Source: an uncultured Pelagibacteraceae bacterium (GTDB taxonomy: Bacteria; Pseudomonadota; Alphaproteobacteria; Pelagibacterales; Pelagibacteraceae). Taken from it: a stretch of DNA of 64,000 nt. The stretch covers positions 56,752 through 120,751 of the forward strand of contig CACIHO010000003.1 of NCBI GenBank assembly GCA_902586485.1. The letters are read 5' to 3'. This document shows positions 16,725 through 23,790 of this stretch, piece after piece. The number at the start of each line of letters is the position of its first letter. Within the stretch, counting starts at the first letter, position 1. The notes under the pieces were generated by a model. The model made no database searches. It saw nothing but the letters and a program-made list of their open reading frames with translations, and was not told the origin of the DNA. The position numbers and the translations under genes are program-made.

Positions 16725-19311
16725 ATTAGTCGACGAATTCAACACAATAAGCAACATGGGAATGTTAAATAAAAAATTGCCAGATTTTATTGCCCAAAAT
16801 ATAAACGAAAAATTCATAATTAGAGATTATCAACTTGAGGCAATTAATAGATTAAACTTTTATTTAAATAATAAAAATTATTCAAATATAAAAAATAAAC
16901 ATTTACTTTTTAATATGGCCACTGGAAGTGGAAAAACATTAATCATGGCATGTGCAATACTTACCTTGTATCAAAAAGGATATAGAAACTTCTTATTTTT
17001 TGTAAACTCAAATAATGTTTTAACCAAAACGATTAATAATTTTACTAATTCAAGTTATTCCAAATATCTTTTTAAAAAAAATATATTTTTAAATAATACT
17101 TTTACCCAAGTCAAAAATGTTAGAAATTTTGAAAGTAAAAATAATAATATAAATATTCTCTTCACTACAATTCAAAAACTTCATAGTGATATGTCTAATT
17201 TCAAAGAAAATAATTTAACTCTTTCACAATTTGAGAGGGGTAAAACTGCTATAATTTCAGACGAAGCGCACCATATTCAATCAAAAACAAAAAAAAATTT
17301 GTTTAATGATGCTTCTAGTTGGGAAAATACTGTTGAGAAGATAAATCAAATTAATCCAGAGAGTATACTTTTAGAGTTTACTGCAACGGTTGACTTTCAA
17401 GATGATCAAATTAATAAAAAATACTTTGATAAACTTTTAATAAAGTATGATCTAGCAGAATTTCGAAATGATGGTTTCTCAAAAGAAATAAATATTGCTC
17501 AATCAGATATCACTGAAAAAATGAGAATTTTGCAGGCTGTGATAATCAACCAATATAGACAAGATATTGCTTTAAAAAATAAAATAAATCTTAAACCTAT
17601 AATTTTGTTTAAAGCTCAAAAAACGATTGATGAATCTTTTAAAAACAAAGAAAATTTTTGTGATTTAATAAATAGTCTTAGTGAACAACATATAAAAGAT
17701 TTGAAAAATAAAACTAAATTAGAATTACTGCATAATGCTCTTAAATTTTATAAAGAAAATAACACTACTTTACCAAATTTAATTAAAAGAATTAAAATAA
17801 ATTTTTCTGAAAATAAATTAATCAATGTAAATGAAATTGATCTTGATAAGAAAAATATAAAAAGAATTGATAGAAAAGAAACACACTTTCAGCAAAACTT
17901 ATTAAATGAGTTGGAGGATAAAGATAATCAAATTAGAGTAATTTTTGCTGTTAATAAGTTAAATGAAGGTTGGGATGTTTTAAATCTATACGACATAGTA
18001 AGATTATATTCATCAAGGGATAGTGCTACCAAAATTGGCAAAACAACTTTATCTGAAGCCCAATTAATTGGTCGAGGTGCTAGATATTTTCCTTTTGAGA
18101 TTGAAAACTATAACAGTAAATATCAAAGAAAATTTGACCATGATTTAAATAACGAATTGAGAGTCTTGGAAGAACTTCACTACCATAGTGTAAAAGATAA
18201 TAAATATATTTACGACCTAAGAAGAGCTTTAATAGAAAAAGGTTTAATTAATAGTACAACTATAAAAAAAGAAATAAAAATTAAAGAAACATTTAAAAAA
18301 ACACAAATTTATAATTCTGGTGTTATATTTTTGAACAAAAGACTCAAAAATAACAATGAAAAAAATATTTCACTTGAAAAAGCTGGTTTTTCAAAAAAAA
18401 ATATTACTTATGAAATTTTTACAGGGTCGTCTAATATTCAAAAACTTATTTCTGAAGATAGTGTAAAAGAACAAGATAATAATATAAAGAATAACACTTT
18501 CACTTTAAGGTTAGCGGAGATAGAACAAAATATTATTATTAATTCTATCTATAAAAATTCATTTTTTTCTTTTCAAAATCTTAAAAAGTTTTTTCCTAAA
18601 TTAGGTTCTGTTGACGACTTCATAAATGGTAAAAATTATCTTGGAAATTTAGAAATTAATTTTAAAGGAAATATTAATAATAAATCCGAAATTAAAAAAA
18701 AAGATATATATAATTCTTTATTAATTTTATTAGATGAAATCAAAAATGAATTAATTACAAAATCTACAGATTATATTGGGTCTAAAGACTTCAAGCCTTA
18801 TTTGATTAAAGATATATTTAAAGATAAAGAATTAAATTTATCTTCACTGTCTGAAAGATTTGATGGACAAGAGAATTTTTTAAATAATAAAGATTGGTAT
18901 ATATATCACGCTAATTATGGAACATCTGAAGAAAAAAGTTTTGTTGAGATGTTTTCTACTCAATTAGAAGTACTTCAAAAAAAATTTGAACAAATTTATT
19001 TACTAAGAAATGAACAATTTTTCAAAATATATAATTTTGATGACGGAAGAGCTTTTCAGCCAGATTATTTGATTTATGCTCAAGATAAAAAATATGAAAA
19101 TTTATTCATACAAGTATTTGTAGAACCAAAAGGTAAATTTTTAAAAGAATTTGATAAATGGAAAGAAGATTTTTTAAAAAGCATAACAAAAAATTTTGGA
19201 AAAGATTTTTTTAAATTTTCAAATAACAGAAAATTTAAAATCTTAGGCTTGCCATTTTATAATAATGAAGATGAAAATGAATTTAAGAATACTTTATTAG
19301 ACCAATTATAG
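16708..19311 (+). CDS. res: Type III restriction endonuclease (Res)
   Basis: ATP-dependent helicase-nuclease subunit that cleaves unmodified DNA together with Mod. Superfamily 2 motifs: Walker A ATGSGKT at 71-77, DEAH at 185-188 (SDEAHH), LEFTAT further on, and the motif VI region LIGRGARYFPF around 450. Near the C-terminus a PD-(D/E)xK nuclease site is readable as Pro785-Asp786 and Glu806-x-Lys808 (FQPDYLIY ... VEPKGKF). All catalytic residues are present, so the system looks intact. At 867 residues it is slightly short for the family. The last base of the stop codon is also the first base of the shared right-end 14-mer of the cassette. Confidence 0.92.
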   Translation: MALKTKLVDEFNTISNMGMLNKKLPDFIAQNINEKFIIRDYQLEAINRLNFYLNNKNYSNIKNKHLLFNMATGSGKTLIMACAILTLYQKGYRNFLFFVNSNNVLTKTINNFTNSSYSKYLFKKNIFLNNTFTQVKNVRNFESKNNNINILFTTIQKLHSDMSNFKENNLTLSQFERGKTAIISDEAHHIQSKTKKNLFNDASSWENTVEKINQINPESILLEFTATVDFQDDQINKKYFDKLLIKYDLAEFRNDGFSKEINIAQSDITEKMRILQAVIINQYRQDIALKNKINLKPIILFKAQKTIDESFKNKENFCDLINSLSEQHIKDLKNKTKLELLHNALKFYKENNTTLPNLIKRIKINFSENKLINVNEIDLDKKNIKRIDRKETHFQQNLLNELEDKDNQIRVIFAVNKLNEGWDVLNLYDIVRLYSSRDSATKIGKTTLSEAQLIGRGARYFPFEIENYNSKYQRKFDHDLNNELRVLEELHYHSVKDNKYIYDLRRALIEKGLINSTTIKKEIKIKETFKKTQIYNSGVIFLNKRLKNNNEKNISLEKAGFSKKNITYEIFTGSSNIQKLISEDSVKEQDNNIKNNTFTLRLAEIEQNIIINSIYKNSFFSFQNLKKFFPKLGSVDDFINGKNYLGNLEINFKGNINNKSEIKKKDIYNSLLILLDEIKNELITKSTDYIGSKDFKPYLIKDIFKDKELNLSSLSERFDGQENFLNNKDWYIYHANYGTSEEKSFVEMFSTQLEVLQKKFEQIYLLRNEQFFKIYNFDDGRAFQPDYLIYAQDKKYENLFIQVFVEPKGKFLKEFDKWKEDFLKSITKNFGKDFFKFSNNRKFKILGLPFYNNEDENEFKNTLLDQL

Positions 19312-19324
19312 GATTTTATAGGAT
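19311..19324 (+). repeat. Right-end 14-mer GGATTTTATAGGAT (cassette 1)
   Basis: Identical to 21157-21170. Here it begins in the last base of the res stop codon and is followed directly by ACTA and the right 22-bp block. Exact identity in two otherwise different 3' flanks points to a conserved element end. Confidence 0.85.
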
Positions 19325-19363
19325 ACTAGGCCACAGACTATGCCAAGTTGAGATAAAACAAAG
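19325..19363 (+). repeat. Right 22-bp cassette-specific block (cassette 1)
   Basis: ACTA at 19325-19328, block 19329-19350 sharing the 16-mer GCCACAGACTATGCCA with the left block at 14701, then AGATAAAACAAAG. Exactly 24 bp separate the block from the next 59-bp copy, as in cassette 2. Confidence 0.85.
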
Positions 19364-19374
19364 TTTTAGGTTGT

Positions 19375-19433
19375 ATGAACAAAGAAAACGCAAGTAAACT
19401 CTGGAAAATTATTCAGGAAGCTGGCGATTATTT
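19375..19433 (+). repeat. 59-bp direct repeat, copy B (putative attachment core)
   Basis: Middle copy, 58 of 59 bases identical to copies A and C. It separates the two cassettes. The 313-bp stretch without a full gene (19312-19624) consists of the right end of cassette 1, this repeat, and the left end of cassette 2. Confidence 0.9.
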
Positions 19434-19443
19434 GGGGGGCTAA
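19375..19443 (+). pseudogene. Truncated 5' copy of the 75-codon gene (copy B)
   Basis: Copy of the first 19.7 codons with one synonymous change, running into cassette 2 and stopping after 22 codons (TAA at 19441-19443). In a single-insertion state this copy would have been the rebuilt start of the complete gene; insertion of the second cassette displaced it. Confidence 0.85.
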
Positions 19444-19452
19444 TGGTACACA

Positions 19453-19482
19453 CTACTCCACACTACCTCACACTACTTCACA
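19453..19482 (+). repeat. Three 10-bp iterons (CTACYYCACA), cassette 2
   Basis: CTACTCCACA, CTACCTCACA, CTACTTCACA in direct tandem, followed by CTAGTTATG as in cassette 1. Same number, same spacing and same distance from the 59-bp repeat. Confidence 0.85.
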
Positions 19483-19494
19483 CTAGTTATGTGA
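19478..19494 (+). repeat. Inverted repeat TCACA-CTAGTTA-TGTGA
   Basis: 5-bp stem with the same 7-nt loop as the cassette 1 copy and a compensatory A:T in place of G:C. The palindrome may be one iteron half-site facing an inverted half-site. Confidence 0.78.
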
Positions 19495-19551
19495 GCTATT
19501 TACAATTCATAGAAAATAATTCGCTTTAAGACTCATCAATTTAAGCAACAA

Positions 19552-19591
19552 ACTAGTGTCCAAACTAGAGACTTTTGAGATAAATCAAATG
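19552..19591 (+). repeat. Left 22-bp cassette-specific block (cassette 2)
   Basis: ACTA at 19552-19555, block 19556-19577 beginning GTGTCCAAACTAGAGAC, then AGATAAATCAAATG. It matches 21177-21198 with one mismatch in 22 and differs from the cassette 1 blocks except for a central CA-R-ACTA. Confidence 0.87.
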
Positions 19592-19624
19592 GTCAATTAA
19601 ATACATTTTTGTTAATTTAAAGAA

Positions 19625-21139
19625 ATGAAACAACTATTAATCTTACTCCTGTTTATCGCTTTTAGCTCAAATATTACTTATGCTAAAGATAGTAAAAAAA
19701 TTACAGTTGAGGATGTTGAAATTAGTTTTTTTAAAAAAAAAACAAGACATAAAAGAACTCCAGAGGCCTATGAGAGCCACCTCAAAAGAATGTCTACTCG
19801 AGGTATTGCAAAATGTATGTATGATTACTCTCCTGATCTTGCCAATTATGATAAATGTTATTCAAAAATTATTCGTACAATTTTGGCTTATCCTGAAAAA
19901 TCTAAAATAAAAAGACCAGGTGATATATTTTATGTTCTTAATGCCTTCGACTTGTTAGTTGACGGCTTTTACAAGGGACAGAAACAAAAAAAATTTACAA
20001 AAACCCTAACTTACTATGAGGGTGAGCAAATATCTAAATATTTCAAAAAACACGAGCCTATGCCAGGAATGGTATGTGGAGAACCTCGTAAATTATACAA
20101 TAGTCAAAGAGAGGTTTATTCTTGTACAGCTTTCAAAAAAAAATATTTTAAGAAATTTGAAAAATTTAAAAAAAACCCCACAAATGAAAAAGTCTTGGGT
20201 AAAGCATTAATTAAACACATAAATAATGTTAAAATGGTAAATAGTATTATCGATAAAATAGGTACTAATAATTATGCATTAATTGGAGATATGTTAAATG
20301 CAGTGGTAGCAGATGTTAAAGAAAATGAATTAAACCCACATTTAAAAATTCGTAGATCTTTATTAAAAAAATACTCTCTAATATTAAATAATATTAAAAA
20401 AAAAATAAAAGAAGATAATTTCAAATCTATAGATAGTGAAATTTCTAAATTATCAAAAATATATGATAAATTAAAAGCACTAAATACTAATACAGATGAA
20501 ATAGTAATCAATATTGACAAAGCGATTAATGTTTTGTTTGAAGTAAATAAATTTATTCAAATAAGTGCAATAAATGCCAAAAATGGTTCAGAAAACAAAT
20601 TATTGGCACTATCGTCAATAGAATTTATGAGTTCTTTAGTAGACTCAATTTTGATTGTAATTCCAAAAAAATACTACGCTTTACAAAAAGAGTTAGGACA
20701 AGATTTGTTCATTAAAGAAGAATTAGATGAACTTGAAATTATAATAAGCACTATGGTTAAAGTAAATAATAAAAAAAAAGCTGAATTTTATAAAAATTTA
20801 AATGTTATTAATAAATTTATTGATACAGCAGTTATATTAGAGAAATTAGAAAATTTAGGAATAAAAAATAAATTCAATAAACCATTTACTCAAAATACAG
20901 CAGCTATACTTGCCACTAATCATATAAGGGATAATTTAGATAATGAGCTATTAAAGGAGGCAAGAAAGATAATTGAGATAATTGATAAAAATGATTTATC
21001 TGATCTTACTAAAGAAGTAACCAAAGTAGCTAATGAAATATCCTCAGATCGATCTGTAAAAACTACAATGAGAAGTTCTTATCCTGATCCTAAATTTGGT
21101 GGACAAAGTCTTAAAGCATTAATTTATATGTCTCGATAA
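19625..21139 (+). CDS. Exported protein of unknown function (cassette 2 cargo)
   Basis: 504 residues. The N-terminus is a clear signal peptide (basic start, LLILLLFIAFSSN core, cleavage likely after TYA at about residue 20), so the protein is expected in the periplasm or envelope. The mature N-terminal third is basic and holds four cysteines, two in CMYDYSPDLANYDKC and two further on (MVCGEP and YSCTAF), suitable for two disulfides. The remaining two thirds have no cysteine, are Lys/Asn/Ile/Leu-rich and look helical or coiled. I recognise no family. A role in phage resistance, by analogy to the R-M cargo next door, is a guess. ATG at 19625, stop 17 bp before the right-end 14-mer. Confidence 0.7.
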   Translation: MKQLLILLLFIAFSSNITYAKDSKKITVEDVEISFFKKKTRHKRTPEAYESHLKRMSTRGIAKCMYDYSPDLANYDKCYSKIIRTILAYPEKSKIKRPGDIFYVLNAFDLLVDGFYKGQKQKKFTKTLTYYEGEQISKYFKKHEPMPGMVCGEPRKLYNSQREVYSCTAFKKKYFKKFEKFKKNPTNEKVLGKALIKHINNVKMVNSIIDKIGTNNYALIGDMLNAVVADVKENELNPHLKIRRSLLKKYSLILNNIKKKIKEDNFKSIDSEISKLSKIYDKLKALNTNTDEIVINIDKAINVLFEVNKFIQISAINAKNGSENKLLALSSIEFMSSLVDSILIVIPKKYYALQKELGQDLFIKEELDELEIIISTMVKVNNKKKAEFYKNLNVINKFIDTAVILEKLENLGIKNKFNKPFTQNTAAILATNHIRDNLDNELLKEARKIIEIIDKNDLSDLTKEVTKVANEISSDRSVKTTMRSSYPDPKFGGQSLKALIYMSR

Positions 21140-21156
21140 AAATAATTTTTGTTAAA

Positions 21157-21170
21157 GGATTTTATAGGAT
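21157..21170 (+). repeat. Right-end 14-mer GGATTTTATAGGAT (cassette 2)
   Basis: Exact copy of 19311-19324, here followed by AA and then ACTA plus the right block. It lies 17 bp after the cargo stop codon. Confidence 0.85.
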
Positions 21171-21172
21171 AA

Positions 21173-21211
21173 ACTAGTGTCCAGACTAGAGACTTTTGAG
21201 ATGTTTCAATG
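21173..21211 (+). repeat. Right 22-bp cassette-specific block (cassette 2)
   Basis: ACTA at 21173-21176, block 21177-21198 matching the left block at 19556-19577 with one mismatch, then AGATGTTTCAATG. From block end to the ATG of the 59-bp repeat is exactly 24 bp, the same as in cassette 1. Confidence 0.87.
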
Positions 21212-21222
21212 ATTAGTGGGTT

Positions 21223-21281
21223 ATGAATAAAGAAAACGCAAGTAAACTCTGGAAAATTATTCAGGAAGCTGGCGATTATTT
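21223..21281 (+). repeat. 59-bp direct repeat, copy C (start of the intact gene)
   Basis: Third copy, identical to copy A, here continuous with the rest of the 75-codon gene. Right boundary of the cassette locus. Confidence 0.9.
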
Positions 21282-21450
21282 GGTAGGTCAGTTACCTGAT
21301 CACCCAAATCACCCTAAAGGAAGAAACCCATATGCTCATGTTGCTATTTGTGTGAAAAGCAAATTCAATGCTAGCTACAAAGATATTCCAGATGAAAAAT
21401 ATGACGATGTAATTAAATACATTGAATTTTTAAAACAAAATCCAAATTAA
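21223..21450 (+). CDS. Small conserved-looking protein, target gene of the cassettes
   Basis: 75 residues, no signal peptide. The C-terminal half reads GRNPYAHVAICVKSKF then SYKDIPDEKYDDVIKYI, a pattern reminiscent of the small helical ORF6C-like/anti-repressor modules of phage regulators (x-F-x-x-SYK-x-IP); that assignment is tentative. The first 19.7 codons are the 59-bp repeat found at both other cassette boundaries, so whichever cassette was inserted last supplied the present 5' end and upstream region. The coding frame is complete and the stop abuts that of the convergent amidinotransferase gene. Confidence 0.75.
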   Translation: MNKENASKLWKIIQEAGDYLVGQLPDHPNHPKGRNPYAHVAICVKSKFNASYKDIPDEKYDDVIKYIEFLKQNPN

Positions 21451-22566
21451 TTATTGTTTTGGAAAATAATCTTTGAGTTCACCTTCTCGGTAAACATCAG
21501 CAGTACAACAATGTAAACCTCCACCAAAAGCGTATGCATCTCTAAGTTCTACTGGTATAACTTCCATTCCTAATTTATCCAATTGTTCAGCTTGATATTT
21601 TTCACTTTTTTCTACACATACGGTCTTAGGATCTAATACTAAAACATTCATTGATAGCCAAGTTGACGAATAACATAATGGTGGTGGCTCGTTGTGCGCT
21701 GGTTGGGCACTGTCTAAAATTTCCCAACCATTATCCTCAAATAATTTTCTTTGTTCCTTAGGAAGTCTTCTTTGTGGGTTATTAATAATTAAACCCTCTT
21801 TTATTGGTGTAAAAGTTGCATCAATATGAATAGGATAAGGATCACCTGGGAAGTTAACTGCATGAACTCTGTGATTTTTATAATGTCTCTTTAGCCAATC
21901 AATTCCTTTAAGATTTGTTGTAAATCCATGTTGAACAACTAAATCTTTACCAAATCTTAATACGTCTGCTGCATCAAATAACGGTTCTTCCTCTGTAGTC
22001 ACAAAATATTTTTTTTCAGTCCACTCTAATCTTTTTTGAACACCTATTTTATCTGATAAATAATCTTTTCTATAATCTGCATCAGTTAATCTTGGCTTTG
22101 GAGCAGACTCATGTCTCATTTTAGGATCTTGATTATAGTAATCTTTTAAAAGTGGTCGGTAACATAAATATTCAAACCAACGACAACGATAACTCATTGT
22201 GGCTTCTAAGATCTCATTACCCACTGTTAACAAAACATCTCTTGGCGGCATGCAGCCAAACATCGTTTCAGCTTCCCAATCAGGTGTAGATGTTTTTTGA
22301 TTAAAATCTATTGGTGTTGGTCGATCAACTTTAATACCTCTTTTTTCAAGCGTGTTTGAAAAGTTATCTAAAAGTTGATTTGCTTTATCGACAGTGTCTT
22401 TGGTTCTTGGACCAAACTGACCTCGCATATCACTATCTTCTGGAACTTTTGCATCCAAAGCAGGTTCTGGCGCTGGTATACAAGTACCATCCGCTCTTCC
22501 AACAATAACATGTTTTAACGGATCCCATTCGTTCCAACTATTAACTATAGTTTTGCTATCACTCAT
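21451..22566 (-). CDS. Glycine amidinotransferase-like protein
   Basis: Amidinotransferase of the AGAT (GATM) family, 371 residues, which moves the amidino group of arginine to an amine such as glycine, giving guanidinoacetate and ornithine. The C-terminal active-site segment GGGLHCCTADVYR carries His352 and the nucleophile Cys353, corresponding to GGGFHCWTCDV in the animal enzyme. The N-terminal NSWNEWDPLKHVIVGRADG is also typical. The acceptor amine is not certain. It lies 5 bp downstream of creatinase on the same strand, which makes guanidino-compound metabolism very likely. Confidence 0.85.
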   Translation of the reverse strand: MSDSKTIVNSWNEWDPLKHVIVGRADGTCIPAPEPALDAKVPEDSDMRGQFGPRTKDTVDKANQLLDNFSNTLEKRGIKVDRPTPIDFNQKTSTPDWEAETMFGCMPPRDVLLTVGNEILEATMSYRCRWFEYLCYRPLLKDYYNQDPKMRHESAPKPRLTDADYRKDYLSDKIGVQKRLEWTEKKYFVTTEEEPLFDAADVLRFGKDLVVQHGFTTNLKGIDWLKRHYKNHRVHAVNFPGDPYPIHIDATFTPIKEGLIINNPQRRLPKEQRKLFEDNGWEILDSAQPAHNEPPPLCYSSTWLSMNVLVLDPKTVCVEKSEKYQAEQLDKLGMEVIPVELRDAYAFGGGLHCCTADVYREGELKDYFPKQ

Positions 22567-22571
22567 AAAGA

Positions 22572-23789
22572 TTAGTTTTTTATAATATTATGCTCTGGGC
22601 CGAAAGGAAATTTTGTAATATTTTCTGCTCCATCTTTGCCAATAACTAAAATATCATGTTCTCTATATCCTCCAGCACCAGAATTACCTTCTGGTATCAT
22701 TATCATTGGCTCCATTGAAACAACCATGTTTTCCTGTAATACCGTATCAATATCTTCTCTTAATTCTAATCCGGCCTCTCTTCCATAAAAATGTGAAAGC
22801 ATACCAAATGAATGCCCATAACCAAAAGTTCGATATTGAAGATAACCAAGCTCAGCAAAAAGTTCGTTAAGCTCATGGCAAATATCAGAACACTTAACGC
22901 CTGGTTTAATTAATTCTAACCCTCTTTTATGAACTTTTACATTTGCCTCCCAAGCTTTAAGAGAAGCATCATCAGCATGATCTAAAAATAAAGTTCGCTC
23001 AAGTGCAGTGTAATATCCAGAGATCATTGGAAAAGTATTTAAAGATAAAATATCTCCTTTAACTAGTTTTCTATTAGTCTTTGGATTGTGAGCACCATCA
23101 GTATTGATACCTGATTGAAACCACACCCAGGTATCCATGTACTCTGCATCTGGATAATTTTTAGAAATTTCTCTCTCCATTTTATCTCTTCCAGCAATTG
23201 CTACTTCAATCTCCGTATTACCTTCTCTAATATTATTTACTATTTCCTCTCCTCCAATATCCGCAATCCTTGCTCCATTTTTAATAATTTCTATTTCTTC
23301 ATTTGATTTAATCATTCTTAGTTTCATTAAATCTTTTGAAATATCGCTGAAAACAGATAAAGTAAAAAGTGACCCTATTTTCTCTCTCATTTCTAAGGTT
23401 ACATGATCGTTTTCAATACCAATAGTTTTTGGAGGTTCTTCTCTTCCAATAATTGACACAATAGCTCTTAAAAAGTTATCTCTTTTCCAATCAGTATAAA
23501 TAACGTTATCACAATGGGATCTACGCCATGGTTGACCTGCATCAATATTGGCCGAAATTGTTGAAATTTTATTTTGAGTCATGACGCATCCGTATGGTCT
23601 ACCAAAAGAGCAATAAATAAAACCAGTGTAATATGCAACGTTATGCATAGATGTTAAAATAACCATATCAAGATTATTTTTATTCATTACTGATCTAAGT
23701 TTGCTTACTCGATTGTTATATTCTTTATCTGTAAATGGTAATTTTACTTTTTCACCATTTTTAAGCTCAAAGAAATCTGGTCGTTCCAT
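22572..23789 (-). CDS. Creatinase (creatine amidinohydrolase)
   Basis: M24-fold hydrolase converting creatine + water to sarcosine + urea. 405 residues, close to the Pseudomonas enzyme throughout: HNVAYYTGFIYCSFGRPYG, SANIDAGQPWRR, DTWVWFQSGINTDGAHNP with the catalytic His at 234, ALERTLFLDHADD, FGYGHSFGMLSHFYGREAG and VVSMEPMIMIPEG. These match creatinase rather than prolidases, which need a full set of metal ligands. Co-oriented with the amidinotransferase (5 bp) and the DMT permease (1 bp), forming a three-gene operon that starts at 24696. Confidence 0.9.
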   Translation of the reverse strand: MERPDFFELKNGEKVKLPFTDKEYNNRVSKLRSVMNKNNLDMVILTSMHNVAYYTGFIYCSFGRPYGCVMTQNKISTISANIDAGQPWRRSHCDNVIYTDWKRDNFLRAIVSIIGREEPPKTIGIENDHVTLEMREKIGSLFTLSVFSDISKDLMKLRMIKSNEEIEIIKNGARIADIGGEEIVNNIREGNTEIEVAIAGRDKMEREISKNYPDAEYMDTWVWFQSGINTDGAHNPKTNRKLVKGDILSLNTFPMISGYYTALERTLFLDHADDASLKAWEANVKVHKRGLELIKPGVKCSDICHELNELFAELGYLQYRTFGYGHSFGMLSHFYGREAGLELREDIDTVLQENMVVSMEPMIMIPEGNSGAGGYREHDILVIGKDGAENITKFPFGPEHNIIKN

Positions 23790-23790
23790 A

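Larger units (their letters stand above)
14579..19433 (+). mobile_element. Cassette 1: integrase-less element carrying type III R-M
   Basis: 4,855-bp unit bounded by 59-bp direct repeats (copy A on its left, copy B at its right end). Order: 122-bp left end with iterons and an inverted repeat, left 22-bp block, mod, res, the right-end 14-mer, right 22-bp block, 24 bp, copy B. It encodes no integrase, transposase or replication gene, so any movement would need a recombinase in trans or homologous recombination between the repeats. The boundaries are seen directly; mobility is inferred. Confidence 0.72.
19434..19555 (+). repeat. Conserved 122-bp left end of cassette 2
   Basis: Gapless alignment to 14579-14700. 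Substitutions cluster between the inverted repeat and GAAAATAATT, while the iterons, the loop and CTCATCAATTTA are kept, the pattern expected from selection on protein-binding sites rather than from a coding sequence. Confidence 0.88.
19434..21281 (+). mobile_element. Cassette 2: integrase-less element carrying one exported-protein gene
   Basis: 1,848-bp unit between 59-bp copies B and C with the same architecture as cassette 1: 122-bp left end, left 22-bp block, cargo, 14-mer GGATTTTATAGGAT, right 22-bp block, 24 bp, 59-bp copy. It carries a single gene. Nothing in it resembles a recombinase. Insertion is inferred from the repeats; the sequence alone does not show which cassette came first. 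Confidence 0.72.

Noticed and set aside
20272..20520. Hydrophobic antisense frame inside the cassette 2 gene
   Set aside because: Lys/Asn-rich coding strands give Phe/Leu/Ile-rich antisense frames by composition alone; no independent evidence.
14520..21281. Prophage or transposon with lost transposase
   Set aside because: No phage structural genes, terminal inverted repeats or target duplication of transposon size; the repeats are direct and lie in a coding sequence, which fits site-specific integration better.
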